A stretch of 64,000 bases of DNA from Pandoraea sp. (GCA_031291335.1 JARLJF010000072.1:33600-97599), one strand, 5' to 3'. Positions 47,645 to 59,010 are shown, numbered from the stretch's first letter. Program-made: numbers and translations. Notes: generated by a model not told the origin, from the sequence alone.

Positions 47645-49999
47645 GTGCGCGATAACCAGCCCGTCACCCAGAACGAATTCGTCATCGGCGAGCATCAGTA
47701 TCTGATCTCGCGAACGGATCTCAAGGGGCGGATCACGTATGCCAATCCCGCCTTCGTGGAGGTGAGCGGCTATTCGCGTGATGAATTGCTGGGCGCGCCG
47801 CACAACATCGTGCGCCATCCGGATATGCCGTCGGAGGCGTTCGGCGATCTGTGGGAAACGATCCAGCGCGGCGACACATGGACCGGGCTGGTCAAGAATC
47901 GCCGCAAGAACGGCGATTACTACTGGGTGCTGGCGACGGTGACACCGACGCTGGAAAGCGGTGCGGTGGTGGGCTACACGTCGGTGCGCGTGCGCCCGGA
48001 CGTCGGTGCATCGGCGCAGGCGGACGCGATCTACACGCGCTTTCGTAATGGACAGGCAGGCAATCTGCGCATTCGCGGCGGTCAGGTCGAGCGCGGTGGC
48101 ATGTCGGCGCTGTTGCGCAAGGTGCGACTCGACACGCTGCGTGCGCGTCTGACCGGCATCATCGTGCTCGGCGCGATTCTGCTTGCCGTGGTCGGCGCGT
48201 TGGGGCTGTGGGGCGTATCGAGCAGCAACGACAAACTGCTGCAGGTGTATCAGAACGGCATGGTGCCGGTGAGCACGCTGGGCGTGATCGGCCAGAAGCT
48301 CGACCGCGACGTGCTGCTCGTGGCCGAAGCCGTGGGCAGCCCAAACCTTGACGCGATGAAGCGCGCGGGTGATGAAATTGCGGGCAGCCTCGACGAGATC
48401 AATCGTCAGTGGGCGGAATACATGAAGTCGGTCGATCCGACCACGCAAGCGCAGGCGGAGCGTTTCAACGTGATTCGCCAGCGCTTCACGACGGACGGTC
48501 TGCAACAGACGGTCGAGATGCTCAAGGCCGGTTCGGCCGAAGGCGCGCAACAGACGTATCTCGAGAAGGTGAAGCCGGCCTACGGCCCGATGCGTGACGA
48601 GCTGAACGTGCTCACGCGCCTCGAACTCACGCAGGCGACCGATCTGTATCAGCAGGCGCAGAAGGAACACACGCTCGTGCGCACGGCCACGGTCGCGGCG
48701 GTGCTCGGCGGCATTGTCGTGCTGTTCGTCCTTGGCAGCATTCTGCGCCGGGCGATCAACCATCCGCTGCGCGTTGCGCTCTCGATGTCGAAGCAGATCG
48801 CAGCGGGCGACCTGACCGGCAAGGCAGAAGGCACGGGCCGCGACGAAATCGGGCAATTGTTGTTCGGCCTCACGGTCATGAAGAACAGCTTGTTGTCCAT
48901 TGTCTCGGACGTGCGCGAAGGTATCGAATCGATCAACGTGGCCTCGCGTGAAATCGCCGCAGGCAACACCGACCTGTCGGCACGCACGGAGCAGCAAGCC
49001 GCTTCGCTTGAGCAGACCGCTTCGTCGATGGAGCAGCTCACGGCGACGGTCAAGCAAAACGCCGACAACGCCCGTCAGGCGAGCGCAATGGCGGTGAATG
49101 CCTCGGAAATTGCCGAGCGTGGCGGTCAGGTGGTCGGCAACGTCGTCGACACGATGCAGGGCATCTCGTCGAGTTCGCACAAGATCGTCGACATCATCAG
49201 CGTGATCGAAGGCATCGCGTTCCAGACCAACATTCTCGCGTTGAACGCTGCCGTGGAAGCGGCGCGCGCAGGCGAGCAGGGCCGTGGCTTCGCCGTGGTG
49301 GCGGGCGAAGTGCGCACGTTGGCGCAGCGCAGTGCGGCGGCGGCGAAGGAAATCAAGGTCCTCATCGAAGACTCTGTGGGACGCGTGGAAAACGGCTCGG
49401 CGCTCGTGGAAAAGGCCGGTCAGACCATGGACGAGATCGTGCAGGCGGTCAAACGCGTGACCGACATCATGGGCGAGATCTCGGCGGCATCGGCGGAACA
49501 GTCGAGCGGCATCGAACAGGTCAACCGCGCCGTGACACAGATGGACGAAGTCACACAACAGAACGCGGCGCTCGTGGAAGAGGCGGCTGCCGCAGCGGGC
49601 TCGCTCGAAGATCAGGCGCATCGCCTGCGCGATGCCGTTGCCGTCTTCCGTGTCGGCGACAGCTTCAAGGTCGCCGGGGGACCCAGCGCAACGATGCAAC
49701 GCACGGCGTCTACCGTGCGGCATTCGAGCGTGGCGGTTCCCGCAGTAAAGGTGGCATCGGCGGCATCGAGCGCAGCATCGACCGCCAGCGCCGCACCGGC
49801 ACGCGCCAGTGCGGGCGGTGGTGCAACGCGTGCGGTCACGCGCCGTTCGCAGTCACCCGCGCCGGCGGCAACCAGCGCGCAAGAAGACGCACAGGTGCTG
49901 CAACTCGCGGCCCGACGCGGCAAGGCACCGGCGGCAGCGTCGACAGGGACAACGTCGCCAGCGAAGTCGAGTGATCCGGGCGATTGGGAAGAGTTTTGA
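47645..49999 (+). CDS. PAS-domain chemoreceptor, Aer-like with a periplasmic domain
   Basis: A 784-residue receptor. Residues about 10-115 are a PAS domain very like E. coli Aer ([14 protein letters not shown] and [18 protein letters not shown]), implying FAD-based redox sensing. A membrane helix at about 168-190, a helical periplasmic domain of about 155 residues, a second helix at about 348-370 and a HAMP domain follow. The signalling domain has the hairpin tip [31 protein letters not shown]. The tail ends in DWEEF, a CheR/CheB tether pentapeptide. Starts at GTG. E. coli Aer lacks the periplasmic domain, so this is a hybrid layout. Confidence 0.9.
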   Translation: MRDNQPVTQNEFVIGEHQYLISRTDLKGRITYANPAFVEVSGYSRDELLGAPHNIVRHPDMPSEAFGDLWETIQRGDTWTGLVKNRRKNGDYYWVLATVTPTLESGAVVGYTSVRVRPDVGASAQADAIYTRFRNGQAGNLRIRGGQVERGGMSALLRKVRLDTLRARLTGIIVLGAILLAVVGALGLWGVSSSNDKLLQVYQNGMVPVSTLGVIGQKLDRDVLLVAEAVGSPNLDAMKRAGDEIAGSLDEINRQWAEYMKSVDPTTQAQAERFNVIRQRFTTDGLQQTVEMLKAGSAEGAQQTYLEKVKPAYGPMRDELNVLTRLELTQATDLYQQAQKEHTLVRTATVAAVLGGIVVLFVLGSILRRAINHPLRVALSMSKQIAAGDLTGKAEGTGRDEIGQLLFGLTVMKNSLLSIVSDVREGIESINVASREIAAGNTDLSARTEQQAASLEQTASSMEQLTATVKQNADNARQASAMAVNASEIAERGGQVVGNVVDTMQGISSSSHKIVDIISVIEGIAFQTNILALNAAVEAARAGEQGRGFAVVAGEVRTLAQRSAAAAKEIKVLIEDSVGRVENGSALVEKAGQTMDEIVQAVKRVTDIMGEISAASAEQSSGIEQVNRAVTQMDEVTQQNAALVEEAAAAAGSLEDQAHRLRDAVAVFRVGDSFKVAGGPSATMQRTASTVRHSSVAVPAVKVASAASSAASTASAAPARASAGGGATRAVTRRSQSPAPAATSAQEDAQVLQLAARRGKAPAAASTGTTSPAKSSDPGDWEEF

Positions 50000-50061
50000 C
50001 GTTTCGATGATTGAGATGGGTACGCCGGCGACAGGCCGGTCTTCACGGGGTAGAGGTCGTT

Positions 50062-51828
50062 ATGTTTAAGAATGTCACCATCCGGGCTCGGCTGACGCTG
50101 GCGCTAGGACTCTTCATGGTGCTGCTGGTCGTCGGCGCCGCTGTGGGTCTCATCTCGCTGCGACAGAGCAACGCATCGTTGCAGGAGATCTACTCGAACG
50201 ACATGGCGTCGTCGCGCTCGCTCGCACAAACGACGATCTCGACATTGAGCGCACGCGTCACCCTCTCGCGCATCGAATTCATTGCCGATCCGACCGAGAT
50301 CAAGACGGCGATCGACAGCGTTCGCAATAACCTCAAGAAGGCCGACGACGCCTGGGCCGCCTACGCCGCGCTGCCGATGAGCGATGGTGAGAAGACCCTC
50401 GCCGACGCGGTGATTACCGCCCGTGGCAAAGTGGTCAACGACGGCATCGTGCCCGCACTCAAGGCCATTGAATCGGGCGACATTCCCGACTTCCACGCCA
50501 AGACCGTGATGGACGTGCCGCGTCTGTTCGGCGACTACACGAAGGCGATGACGACCCTGGCCGACATGCAGGTCAAGAACGCCGAAGATCGCTACCTCGC
50601 TGCCCAGAGCCGTTACACGATGGTGATGTGGATGGTCGGCATCGGTCTGGTCGTTGGCCTGCTCGTCGGTATCGTTACGCAGATCACGCTCACGCGCGCC
50701 ATCGTCGGCCCCATCGACGACGCCATCAAGCACTTCGAGAAGATCGCCGGCGGCGACCTCACGCAGCGCATCAACGTGTGGAACGACACCGAGACCGGGC
50801 GTCTGTTCAAGGGCGTGAAGCACATGCAGGAGAGCCTCGTGCGCACCGTGGCGGAAGTGCGCTCGGGCACCGAGTCGATCACCTCGGCGGCACAGCAGAT
50901 CGCCGCAGGCAACACCGATCTGTCGGCACGTACGGAACAGCAAGCTGCATCGCTGGAAGAAACGGCCTCGTCGATGGAAGAACTCACGGCCACTGTGCGC
51001 CAGAACGCGGACAACGCGCGTCAGGCCAGCCAACTCGCTGTGAATGCCTCGGAAATCGCTACGCGCGGCGGACAGGTGTCGGGCCAGGTCGGCGAGACCA
51101 TGGACGGCATTTCGGCCAGCTCGAGCAAGATCGTCGACATCATCAGCGTGATCGACGGCATTGCGTTCCAGACCAACATTCTTGCCTTGAACGCCGCGGT
51201 GGAAGCCGCCCGTGCGGGCGAGCAAGGCCGCGGCTTCGCGGTGGTGGCGGGTGAAGTGCGCACGCTGGCGCAGCGCAGCGCGGCAGCCGCAAAGGAAATC
51301 AAGGCGCTGATCGAAGACTCGGCGCGCCGCGTGCAGGACGGCACGGCGCTCGTGGCGCAGCAAGGCCACACCATGGGTGAGATCGTGCAGGCGGTCAAAC
51401 GCGTGACCGACATCATGGGCGAGATCTCGGCCGCTTCGGCTGAACAGTCTAGCGGCATCGAGCAGGTCAACCGCGCGATCACGCAGATGGACGAAGTGAC
51501 GCAGCAGAACGCGGCACTCGTGGAAGAAGCGGCGGCCGCAGCCGGCTCGCTGGAAGAGCAGGCCAATCGCCTGAAGTCGGTTGTCTCGGTGTTCCGTCTG
51601 GATGCCAGTCAGGCAGTGGCAAACCATGCAGCACCGACGTTGGCGGCGCTGCCGCCGGCAGCACGTCCGGCAGTGAAGAAGAAGGCGACGCCTACGGCAT
51701 CGGCCGCAGCACCGGCAGCGAAGGCTGCGCCCGCACCGCTGCGCCGACCGGCACCGGCCGCCGCCGCGCCGGCCGCCAGCACCCGCACGGGCACGGACGA
51801 CGCGAGTGGCGACTGGGAGACCTTCTGA
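50062..51828 (+). CDS. Methyl-accepting chemotaxis protein with 4-helix-bundle sensor
   Basis: A 588-residue receptor. Helix 1 is at about residues 10-30, then a periplasmic four-helix-bundle-like domain (to about 190), helix 2, HAMP, and a signalling domain nearly identical to those of its neighbours. The Ala/Pro-rich tail ends in DWETF, close to the NWETF tether of E. coli Tar/Tsr. The start at 50062 has GAGGT upstream. The ligand is unknown. Confidence 0.92.
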   Translation: MFKNVTIRARLTLALGLFMVLLVVGAAVGLISLRQSNASLQEIYSNDMASSRSLAQTTISTLSARVTLSRIEFIADPTEIKTAIDSVRNNLKKADDAWAAYAALPMSDGEKTLADAVITARGKVVNDGIVPALKAIESGDIPDFHAKTVMDVPRLFGDYTKAMTTLADMQVKNAEDRYLAAQSRYTMVMWMVGIGLVVGLLVGIVTQITLTRAIVGPIDDAIKHFEKIAGGDLTQRINVWNDTETGRLFKGVKHMQESLVRTVAEVRSGTESITSAAQQIAAGNTDLSARTEQQAASLEETASSMEELTATVRQNADNARQASQLAVNASEIATRGGQVSGQVGETMDGISASSSKIVDIISVIDGIAFQTNILALNAAVEAARAGEQGRGFAVVAGEVRTLAQRSAAAAKEIKALIEDSARRVQDGTALVAQQGHTMGEIVQAVKRVTDIMGEISAASAEQSSGIEQVNRAITQMDEVTQQNAALVEEAAAAAGSLEEQANRLKSVVSVFRLDASQAVANHAAPTLAALPPAARPAVKKKATPTASAAAPAAKAAPAPLRRPAPAAAAPAASTRTGTDDASGDWETF

Positions 51829-51858
51829 GCGCCTGGCGCTCACGGGTCTGCGGACTTG

Positions 51859-51967
51859 AGGACTTAAGTCCTTAAGGACCCGGATTCAAGCAACACGGCA
51901 ATACCCTACTGGAACGGTGCACGCGTCTCTCCCGGAGCGGGATGAGCCGGAACTGAAGAGACGCGTG
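51859..51967. repeat. Two hairpins between chemoreceptor genes
   Basis: AGGACTTAAGTCCT (51859-51872) is a 14-bp palindrome followed by TAAGGACC. CACGCGTCTCT (51920-51930) is inverted at 51957-51967 with a 26-base loop. They fill the 220-base gap between the second and third receptor genes; no gene is present. Possible processing or termination structures. Confidence 0.5.
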
Positions 51968-52048
51968 TCGGCAAGTGGCAACAATCGGTAAGACAAAACG
52001 CCGTCGCGTGCATCACGCCGCGACGTGCAGTGGGTGGAGGGTCACATC

Positions 52049-53674
52049 ATGAAGCAGTTGAGTCTCAAGGCAAAACTCTGGTCCGCGCTTGCGCTGATGT
52101 GGCTGGGGCTTTTGATTCTCGGTGGCTGGGCTGCCTGGCATGAACGCGGCACGATGATGTCGGAGCGTCGCACGGCGGTGGAGAACATCGTCACCAGCGC
52201 CGACGGGATCGTGCGCGACTACGCGGCGCAAGCTGCGGCAGGCAAGATCACCGTCGACGAGGCGAAGCAACAGGCCATGGCCCGCCTGAAGACCATGCGC
52301 TATGGCGACAGTGGCTATGTGGTTATCTTCGACACGAAGCCGACCGTGCTCATGCATCCGACGCTCGCCTATCTGGTGAACAAGGACGTCTCCAACTACA
52401 AGGATTCGAACGGCAAGCTGCTCTATGTCGAAATGGCCCGCGTGGCCAAGGACAAGGGCGCGGGCTTTGTCGACTACTTCGGCCGCGTGGCCGGCAGCGA
52501 CAAACGTCTCGCGAAGCTCTCGTTCGTGAAGTACTTCGCGCCCTGGGACTGGGGTCTGATGAGCGGCGTGTACGTGCAGGACATCGACGAGGCGTTCTAC
52601 AGCACGCTTGCGCGCCTGGGCGCTGCACTGCTCGCCATCGGCGCCATCGTGACCGCCGCGATGATCGCGATCATTCGCAACGTGCAACGCAGCCTCGGCG
52701 GCGAGCCCGAATACGCGGCTGAAATCGCCCAACGTATCGCGAGCGGCGATCTGCACGGTCACATTAACGTGGCGCCGGGCGATACCGGCAGCCTGGTCTA
52801 CGTCATGCAGCGCATGCAGCAAACGCTTGCCGAGACCATCGGACAGATTCGCCAGGGCACCGAGTCGATCACGACGGCCGCCCACGAGATCGCGGAGGGC
52901 AATACCGATCTGTCGGCCCGAACGGAACAGCAGGCGGCGTCGCTCGAAGAGACGGCGTCGTCAATGGAGCAGCTCACGGCCACCGTCAAGCAGAACGCGG
53001 ATAACGCGCGTCAGGCCAGCCAGCTCGCTGTGAATGCCTCGGAAATCGCTACGCGCGGCGGACAGGTGTCGGGCCAGGTCGGCGAGACGATGGACGGCAT
53101 CTCGACCAGTTCGACCAAGATCGTCGACATCATTGGCGTGATCGACGGCATTGCGTTCCAGACCAACATTCTTGCTTTGAACGCGGCGGTGGAAGCCGCC
53201 CGTGCCGGCGAGCAAGGTCGCGGCTTCGCCGTGGTGGCGGGCGAGGTGCGCACGCTGGCGCAACGCAGTGCCGCGGCGGCCAAGGAAATCAAGGCGCTGA
53301 TCGAAGACTCGGCCCGCCGAGTGCAGAACGGCACCGCGCTCGTGACGCAACAGCGGCAGACCATGGACGAGATCGTGCAGGCGGTCAAACGCGTGACCGA
53401 CATCATGGGCGAGATCTCGGCGGCATCGGCGGAACAGTCGAGCGGCATCGAACAGGTCAATCGCGCCGTGGCGCAGATGGATGAGGTGACGCAGCAGAAC
53501 GCGGCACTCGTGGAAGAGGCGGCCGCCGCCGCCGGTGCCCTGGAGTCGCAGGCGCACGACTTGCGCGAGGCTGTGTCGGTGTTTCAGACGAACGGTGCGG
53601 GTGGCGCGAGCGTGCATGCCATGAGCGCGACGCGTCGTGAACCGACACCGCAGCCGTTGGCTCGCGCGGCATGA
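52049..53674 (+). CDS. Methyl-accepting chemotaxis protein with single-Cache sensor
   Basis: A 541-residue receptor. Helix 1 is at about residues 8-30. The periplasmic part has the sCache pattern [22 protein letters not shown] and [16 protein letters not shown]. Then come helix 2 (about 190-212), HAMP and the signalling domain. It ends ...PLARAA without a tether pentapeptide, so its methylation probably depends on tethered neighbours. GGAGG lies before the ATG. Cache sensors often bind small organic acids. Confidence 0.92.
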   Translation: MKQLSLKAKLWSALALMWLGLLILGGWAAWHERGTMMSERRTAVENIVTSADGIVRDYAAQAAAGKITVDEAKQQAMARLKTMRYGDSGYVVIFDTKPTVLMHPTLAYLVNKDVSNYKDSNGKLLYVEMARVAKDKGAGFVDYFGRVAGSDKRLAKLSFVKYFAPWDWGLMSGVYVQDIDEAFYSTLARLGAALLAIGAIVTAAMIAIIRNVQRSLGGEPEYAAEIAQRIASGDLHGHINVAPGDTGSLVYVMQRMQQTLAETIGQIRQGTESITTAAHEIAEGNTDLSARTEQQAASLEETASSMEQLTATVKQNADNARQASQLAVNASEIATRGGQVSGQVGETMDGISTSSTKIVDIIGVIDGIAFQTNILALNAAVEAARAGEQGRGFAVVAGEVRTLAQRSAAAAKEIKALIEDSARRVQNGTALVTQQRQTMDEIVQAVKRVTDIMGEISAASAEQSSGIEQVNRAVAQMDEVTQQNAALVEEAAAAAGALESQAHDLREAVSVFQTNGAGGASVHAMSATRREPTPQPLARAA

Positions 53675-53735
53675 ACGTGAGCCCAACAGCGAGCATGACG
53701 GCGGGTGACTGACGCCGTAGTAAAAGTGAGAAACC

Positions 53736-54683
53736 ATGACTGATTCGCGCAATACTTCGCAGCTGTCGCGCCGCGGTGCCACTGGCAGTACCGGCACGGA
53801 CGGCGGCGGCTCGCGCAGCGCGGATTTCGCGCGCGCAAGCGGCGCCGCCCTCTCGGGCGAGCGCGACTTCGCCTTCTCGCTGGCCGACTTCGGCCGCATC
53901 CGCAACCTGATCTATCAGCGTGCCGGGATCGCCCTGGCCGAACACAAGCGCGAGATGGTGTACAGCCGTATCGCGCGGCGTCTGCGTGCGCTCGGCATGA
54001 CGAGCTTCACCGAATACCTCGACATGCTCGAGGCCGACACGGGTGACAGCGAGTGGGAAGCGTTCACCAATGCGTTGACGACGAACCTCACGTCGTTCTT
54101 CCGCGAATCGCATCACTTCCCGCTGCTGGCCGACTTCGTGCGTCAGCGCGCCAAGCCGATTTCGGTCTGGTGCTGCGCGGCGTCGACCGGCGAAGAGCCA
54201 TATTCGATTGCCATGACGCTTGTCGACACGCTCGGCTCGCGTCCCAATGCCACCGTCGTGGCGACCGACGTGGATACGCAGGTGCTTGCCAGGGCGTCGG
54301 CCGCCGTCTACAACGGCGAGCAGACCGGCAAGCTTTCGCAAGAGCAATTGCGCCGCCACTTCCTGCGCGGCACGGGGGCGAACTCGGGCAAGATCAAGGT
54401 GCGCCCGGAGCTGCAACAACTGGTGACGTTCGAGCCGCTGAACCTGCTGGCGCCGTCGTGGCAGATCGGCGGGCCGTTCGATGTCATCTTCTGCCGCAAC
54501 GTGATGATCTATTTCGACAAGGCCACGCAGGCGCGCATTCTCGAGCGCTTCGTGCCCTTGCTCAAGCCGGACGGTCTGCTCTTTGCCGGGCACTCCGAGA
54601 ACTTCACGTATGTGAGCCGGGCGTTCCGACTGCGCGGGCAGACGGTCTACGAACTGGCCGGTCCGAGTGCACGCGGAGCCTGA
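53736..54683 (+). CDS. cheR: Chemoreceptor glutamate methyltransferase CheR
   Basis: A 315-residue SAM-dependent methyltransferase that methylates receptor glutamates. A Ser/Gly-rich N-terminal extension of about 45 residues precedes the helical domain; [15 protein letters not shown] and the SAM motif [17 protein letters not shown] are clear, as is [14 protein letters not shown]. The beta-subdomain that binds receptor pentapeptides is present, matching the DWEEF and DWETF tails encoded upstream. Confidence 0.95.
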   Translation: MTDSRNTSQLSRRGATGSTGTDGGGSRSADFARASGAALSGERDFAFSLADFGRIRNLIYQRAGIALAEHKREMVYSRIARRLRALGMTSFTEYLDMLEADTGDSEWEAFTNALTTNLTSFFRESHHFPLLADFVRQRAKPISVWCCAASTGEEPYSIAMTLVDTLGSRPNATVVATDVDTQVLARASAAVYNGEQTGKLSQEQLRRHFLRGTGANSGKIKVRPELQQLVTFEPLNLLAPSWQIGGPFDVIFCRNVMIYFDKATQARILERFVPLLKPDGLLFAGHSENFTYVSRAFRLRGQTVYELAGPSARGA

Positions 54684-54684
54684 C

Positions 54685-55359
54685 ATGTCCCAGCCATTGG
54701 CCGAAGCCCTCGCGACCAACCACTACTTCGACAATGCGTTCAACACGCAGGCGGTGAAGTTGCTGCCGTCGGAGTACTACGTCACGACCGAAGACATCAT
54801 GCTCGTGACGGTGCTCGGCTCGTGCGTGGCCGCGTGTGTGCGCGACAGCGTTACCGGCATTGGCGGCATGAATCATTTCATGCTGCCTGACGATGGCGAG
54901 AGCGAGCGCGACCGTATACTCTCGGCGTCCATGCGCTATGGTGCATACGCTATGGAAATGCTCATCAACGAGCTGATCAAGCTCGGCGCAAAGCGCGAAC
55001 GCCTCGAAGCGAAAGTCTTCGGCGGTGGTGCGGTGCTGGCGGGCATGACCACATTGAACATCGGCGATCGCAATGCGAACTTCGTGTTGCGCTATCTCGA
55101 GACGGAGCAGATTCGCGTTACGGCGCAGGATCTGCTCGGGCCGCATCCGCGCAAGGTGTGCTTTTTGCCGCGCACCGGGCGGGTGATGGTCAAGAAGCTG
55201 GGCGACCGGGGTGATCCGGCTATCGCTCAGCGGGAACAGGCGTACGCGCAGCGTCTGCGCGCACGCGAAGTACGGGGCTCCGTAGAACTCTTTGCGCCAC
55301 CGGCCAGAAATGCCAAGCCTCGGCCGGGGCCTGACAACCGACAAATGGAGGAGGCTTGA
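54685..55359 (+). CDS. cheD: Chemoreceptor glutamine deamidase CheD
   Basis: A 224-residue enzyme that deamidates receptor glutamines. The catalytic cysteine is in [12 protein letters not shown] and the histidine in [11 protein letters not shown], as in the CheD family. It starts one base after cheR. Its stop overlaps the cheB start. Confidence 0.94.
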   Translation: MSQPLAEALATNHYFDNAFNTQAVKLLPSEYYVTTEDIMLVTVLGSCVAACVRDSVTGIGGMNHFMLPDDGESERDRILSASMRYGAYAMEMLINELIKLGAKRERLEAKVFGGGAVLAGMTTLNIGDRNANFVLRYLETEQIRVTAQDLLGPHPRKVCFLPRTGRVMVKKLGDRGDPAIAQREQAYAQRLRAREVRGSVELFAPPARNAKPRPGPDNRQMEEA

Positions 55360-56435
55360 GCGAATCAATCAAAGTCCTGTGCGTGGACGATTCCGCACTC
55401 GTGCGCAGTCTGATGACGGAGATCATCAATGCGCAACCGGACATGACCGTTGTGGCGACCGCACCCGATCCGCTCGTGGCGCGCGACCTGATCAAGCAGC
55501 ACAACCCGGACGTGCTCACGCTCGACGTCGAAATGCCGCGCATGGACGGCCTGGACTTCCTCGAGAAGCTCATGCGCCTGCGTCCGATGCCGGTGCTGAT
55601 GGTGTCGTCGCTGACCGAGCGTGGCTCGGAAGTCACGCTGCGCGCGCTTGAACTCGGCGCGGTCGACTTCGTGACCAAGCCGCGGCTGGGCATTCGCGAC
55701 GGTATGCTCGAATACGGCGAGATGATCGCCGAGAAGATTCGTGCCGCCGCCCGCGCCCGTGTGCGTAGCGCCCCGCCCAAGAGCGCGGCGCCGGTGCAGA
55801 TCGAGGCGGCGCCGATGCTGCGCAACCCGCTGGTATCGACGGAGAAGCTGATCATCATTGGCGCCTCGACGGGCGGCACCGAAGCGATTCGCGAAGTGCT
55901 GGTGCCGATGCCGCCGGATGCGCCGGCGATTCTGATCACCCAGCATATGCCGGCGGGCTTCACCAAGTCATTCGCACAGCGCCTGAACGGTCTGTGCCGC
56001 ATCACGGTGAAGGAAGCCGAGCATGGCGAGCGTGTGCTGCCGGGCCACGCTTACATCGCGCCGGGTGGCGATACGCACTTGCAGCTCTCGCGCAGCGGCG
56101 CGAACTATGTGGCCTTGCTCGACCCGGCGCCGCCGGTGAATCGACATCGGCCGTCGGTCGATGTATTGTTTCGCTCCGCGGCCGTGCATGCGGGACGCAA
56201 CGCGATCGGGGTGATTCTCACGGGCATGGGCCGCGACGGCGCGGCCGGTCTCGTGGAGATGCGCCGCGCCGGCGCCCACACGTTCGCGCAGGATGAAGCG
56301 AGCTGCATCGTATTCGGCATGCCGCGCGAGGCCATTGCCATGGGCGGCGCGGAAGAGGTGGTGCCGCTGCACGAGATGGCCCGAAAAGTGCTGCATCAGG
56401 TCGCGAAATTTGGCGAACGCACCCAACGAGTATAG
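55356..56435 (+). CDS. cheB: Chemotaxis response regulator methylesterase CheB
   Basis: A 359-residue two-domain enzyme. The N-terminal receiver has the phospho-acceptor in [12 protein letters not shown]. The C-terminal esterase has the catalytic triad in [10 protein letters not shown] (Ser), TQHMPAGFT (His) and [10 protein letters not shown] (Asp). The start is a TTG overlapping the cheD stop (TTGA), backed by a strong GGAGGAGG ribosome site, which implies translational coupling. It removes receptor methyl groups when phosphorylated. Confidence 0.95.
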   Translation: MSESIKVLCVDDSALVRSLMTEIINAQPDMTVVATAPDPLVARDLIKQHNPDVLTLDVEMPRMDGLDFLEKLMRLRPMPVLMVSSLTERGSEVTLRALELGAVDFVTKPRLGIRDGMLEYGEMIAEKIRAAARARVRSAPPKSAAPVQIEAAPMLRNPLVSTEKLIIIGASTGGTEAIREVLVPMPPDAPAILITQHMPAGFTKSFAQRLNGLCRITVKEAEHGERVLPGHAYIAPGGDTHLQLSRSGANYVALLDPAPPVNRHRPSVDVLFRSAAVHAGRNAIGVILTGMGRDGAAGLVEMRRAGAHTFAQDEASCIVFGMPREAIAMGGAEEVVPLHEMARKVLHQVAKFGERTQRV

Positions 56436-56467
56436 TAGGGCGCTTTTTGGCGTTTTTTCGCCGTATG

Positions 56468-56556
56468 GTTCGCAACGATTTGCGAACACACTCAGGGCAC
56501 TGAGTGATGGCGGAATTTGCCCGTGAATATCGCCGGCCCCCAAGGGGGCGCCGGCC
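56468..56556 (+). promoter_or_regulatory. Three consecutive hairpins in the cheB-cheY leader
   Basis: GTTCGCAA-CGAT-TTGCGAAC (56468-56487), ACTCAG-GGCA-CTGAGT (56490-56505) and a GC-rich stem GCCGGCCCCC/GGGGGCGCCGGC (about 56533-56556) precede the second cheY. They suggest RNA processing or attenuation within the che operon. Confidence 0.45.
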
Positions 56557-56570
56557 GAATTGGAGTAATG

Positions 56571-56969
56571 ATGGTAGACAAGAACATGAAATTCCTGGTC
56601 GTCGACGATTTTCCGACGATGCGCCGAATTGTGCGAAACCTGCTCAAGGAGCTGGGTTTCTCCAATGTCGACGAGGCGGAAGATGGTGCGGCGGCGCTGG
56701 CCAAGCTGCGCGGCGGTAGCTTTGAATTCGTGGTCTCGGACTGGAACATGCCGAACATGGACGGCCTCACGATGCTCCAGCAAATCCGTGCCGATCCGAA
56801 CCTCTCGAAGCTGCCCGTGCTGATGGTGACGGCCGAAGCGAAGAAGGAAAACATCATCGCCGCCGCCCAGGCAGGTGCGAGCGGGTATGTGGTCAAGCCG
56901 TTCACGGCCGCGACCCTGGATGAAAAGCTGGGCAAGATCTTCGAGAAAATGGAAAAAACGGGGGCCTGA
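56571..56969 (+). CDS. cheY: Chemotaxis response regulator CheY (second copy)
   Basis: A 132-residue receiver that binds the flagellar switch when phosphorylated. It keeps all E. coli CheY key positions with the same numbering: D12, D13, D57, T87, Y106, K109. The ATG at 56571 ([14 protein letters not shown]) is preferred to the adjacent ATG at 56568 by spacing from GGAG. cheZ starts two bases after its stop. Confidence 0.96.
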   Translation: MVDKNMKFLVVDDFPTMRRIVRNLLKELGFSNVDEAEDGAAALAKLRGGSFEFVVSDWNMPNMDGLTMLQQIRADPNLSKLPVLMVTAEAKKENIIAAAQAGASGYVVKPFTAATLDEKLGKIFEKMEKTGA

Positions 56970-56971
56970 GC

Positions 56972-57646
56972 GTGACCCACGAGGCGAGCACTGAATGGCC
57001 GGGTGAGCCCAATGGCGCTTACGTGACCGGCGAGGCGGACCCAGCCGAGCGCATGCTCATGCGCATCGGGCAGTTGACGCGCATGCTGCGCGACAACCTG
57101 CGCGAGCTGGGCCTGGACAAGCAACTCGAGCAGGCAGCCGAAGCGATTCCGGACGCGCGCGATCGCCTGAACTACGTCGCGACGATGACGGAGCAGGCGG
57201 CGGTGCGGGCGCTCACGGCCATCGAACTGGCCAAGCCCCTGCAGGATCGTCTCGAAGCGGACGCCAATGCGCTCGACGAGCGCTGGGCCAAGTGGTTCGA
57301 CGAACCGCTCGAACTCGACGACGCGCGCAAGCTCGTCCTCGAGACACGCACCTATCTGCGCCGCGTGCCGGAAGACACCCGCGCGACCAACAACCATCTG
57401 ATGGAAATCATGATGGCGCAGGACTTCCAGGATCTGACCGGCCAGGTCATCAAGAAGATCATGGAGGTCGTGCAGGAGATCGAGAAGCATCTGCTTCAGA
57501 CGCTGCTCGAGAACATGCCGCCGGAGAAGCGCAAGGAGGCCGAAGACTCGCTGCTCAACGGGCCGCAAGTCAAGAAGGAAGGCCGCACCGATATCGTGGC
57601 CGACCAGGGACAGGTCGACGACCTGCTCGCCAGCCTCGGCTTCTGA
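56972..57646 (+). CDS. cheZ: CheY phosphatase CheZ
   Basis: A 224-residue helical protein that speeds CheY dephosphorylation. The catalytic segment [14 protein letters not shown] holds D154 and Q158, equivalent to D143 and Q147 of E. coli CheZ. The C-terminal CheY-binding peptide [12 protein letters not shown] is present. Starts at GTG. A good terminator follows. Confidence 0.95.
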   Translation: MTHEASTEWPGEPNGAYVTGEADPAERMLMRIGQLTRMLRDNLRELGLDKQLEQAAEAIPDARDRLNYVATMTEQAAVRALTAIELAKPLQDRLEADANALDERWAKWFDEPLELDDARKLVLETRTYLRRVPEDTRATNNHLMEIMMAQDFQDLTGQVIKKIMEVVQEIEKHLLQTLLENMPPEKRKEAEDSLLNGPQVKKEGRTDIVADQGQVDDLLASLGF

Positions 57647-57651
57647 ACTCA

Positions 57652-57693
57652 CGCCTCGCCAGCCGGCTGACCGGCTTGCGGGGCGTTGTTTTT
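57652..57693 (+). terminator. Rho-independent terminator of the che operon
   Basis: A 15-base stem with one mismatch and one G-T pair (57652-57666 with 57671-57685), CTGA loop, then TTGTTTTT. The rest of the gap to flhB (57694-57855) holds no gene and should contain the flhBA promoter. Confidence 0.8.
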
Positions 57694-57855
57694 GGCCTCG
57701 TCTCGAAGCCGGTCTCCGGCCCCATTGGCGACCGTGTTCGGCCGCTGTCACGAAATACCGCCCAATCCCGCCTCTATTCCCCCCTTTGTGACTTGACGGT
57801 TACGGCCATAATCCGTCTCGATAGGGTGGGTTCGTCCGCCCTTTGTGGATAGGGC

Positions 57856-59007
57856 ATGGCAGAGGATAGCGATCTCGAAAAGTCGGAACCCGCGTCCCCC
57901 CGGCGTCTTGAAAAGGCGCGCGAGGAGGGACAGGTTGCGCGTTCGCGCGAGCTATCCACGTTCGCCTTGCTCGCGGCCGGCGTGGCCGGCATGTGGATGA
58001 CGGCCGACCGGATCTCCCAAGGCTTCGCCCAGCTCATGCGCCACGGCATGCAGTTCGAACCGGGCACCGCCCTCGATACCCGTCGCATGCTGTCGTACGC
58101 CGCCCACTCGGGCGCCGATGCCCTCATCACGATTGCCCCGCTGCTCGGCGTGCTGGTGGTCGCCGCGATCGCCGCCCCGATGGCGCTGGGCGGCTGGCTC
58201 TTCACGACCAAGTCGCTGGCCCCCAACTTCGGCCGCCTGAACCCGCTCAAGGGTCTCGGTCGTATGTTCTCCACGCAAGGCCTGATCGAGCTGATCAAGG
58301 CGGTGGCGAAGACCGTGCTGGTCGGCGCCGTGGCCTACTGGGCGATCGCCCGCGACAAAGACGCCGTGATGGGCCTGATGACCCAATCGCCACGCGCCGC
58401 GCTGCCCCATGTGGGCGAGATGATCGCGGTGTGCTGCGCGTTCATCGTGTCGTCGCTGCTGCTGGTGGCGGCCATCGACATTCCTTTCCAGCTTTGGCAG
58501 CACTACAAGAAGCTGCGCATGACCAAAGAGGAAGTGCGTCAGGAAAACAAGGAATCGGAAGGCGATCCGCACCTCAAGGCGCACATCCGCCAGTTGCAGC
58601 GTCAGGCCGCGCGCCGCCGCATGATGCAGGACGTGCCCAAGGCCGATGTGATCGTGACCAACCCGACACACTTTGCCGTCGCCCTCGAATACAAGGACAA
58701 CATGCGCGCGCCGCGCGTGCTGGCCAAGGGGGCCGATCTGGTGGCGCTGCGCATTCGTGAGATGGGCGCCGAGCACAACATCCCGATTCTTGAAGCCCCG
58801 CCGCTCGCACGTGCGCTGCACGCGCATGTCGAGATCGGTCACGAAATCCCGGCCACGCTGTACACGGCGGTAGCCGAAGTGCTGGCGTGGGTCTTCCAGC
58901 TTCGCCGCTGGCGTACCGAAGGGGGTGTTCTGCCGAATGCCCCGTCGGACCTGCCGGTGCCGGCCGAACTCGACGCGCCGCGGCGCGCCGGGTCGAAACG
59001 AGTGTAA
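57856..59007 (+). CDS. flhB: Flagellar type III export protein FlhB
   Basis: A 383-residue export-gate protein with four membrane helices and a cytoplasmic autocleavage domain. The cleavage motif NPTH is at residues 269-272, the same numbering as in Salmonella. N-terminal EKSEPASPRRLEKAREEGQVARSREL is typical. Controls the switch from rod/hook to filament export. Confidence 0.96.
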   Translation: MAEDSDLEKSEPASPRRLEKAREEGQVARSRELSTFALLAAGVAGMWMTADRISQGFAQLMRHGMQFEPGTALDTRRMLSYAAHSGADALITIAPLLGVLVVAAIAAPMALGGWLFTTKSLAPNFGRLNPLKGLGRMFSTQGLIELIKAVAKTVLVGAVAYWAIARDKDAVMGLMTQSPRAALPHVGEMIAVCCAFIVSSLLLVAAIDIPFQLWQHYKKLRMTKEEVRQENKESEGDPHLKAHIRQLQRQAARRRMMQDVPKADVIVTNPTHFAVALEYKDNMRAPRVLAKGADLVALRIREMGAEHNIPILEAPPLARALHAHVEIGHEIPATLYTAVAEVLAWVFQLRRWRTEGGVLPNAPSDLPVPAELDAPRRAGSKRV

Positions 59008-59010
59008 CGA

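Noticed and set aside
57793..57824. Sigma-70 promoter before flhB (TTGACG with downstream CATAAT or CGATAG)
   Set aside because: The spacings are 9 or 20 bases, neither acceptable; a FlhDC-activated promoter is likely but cannot be placed.
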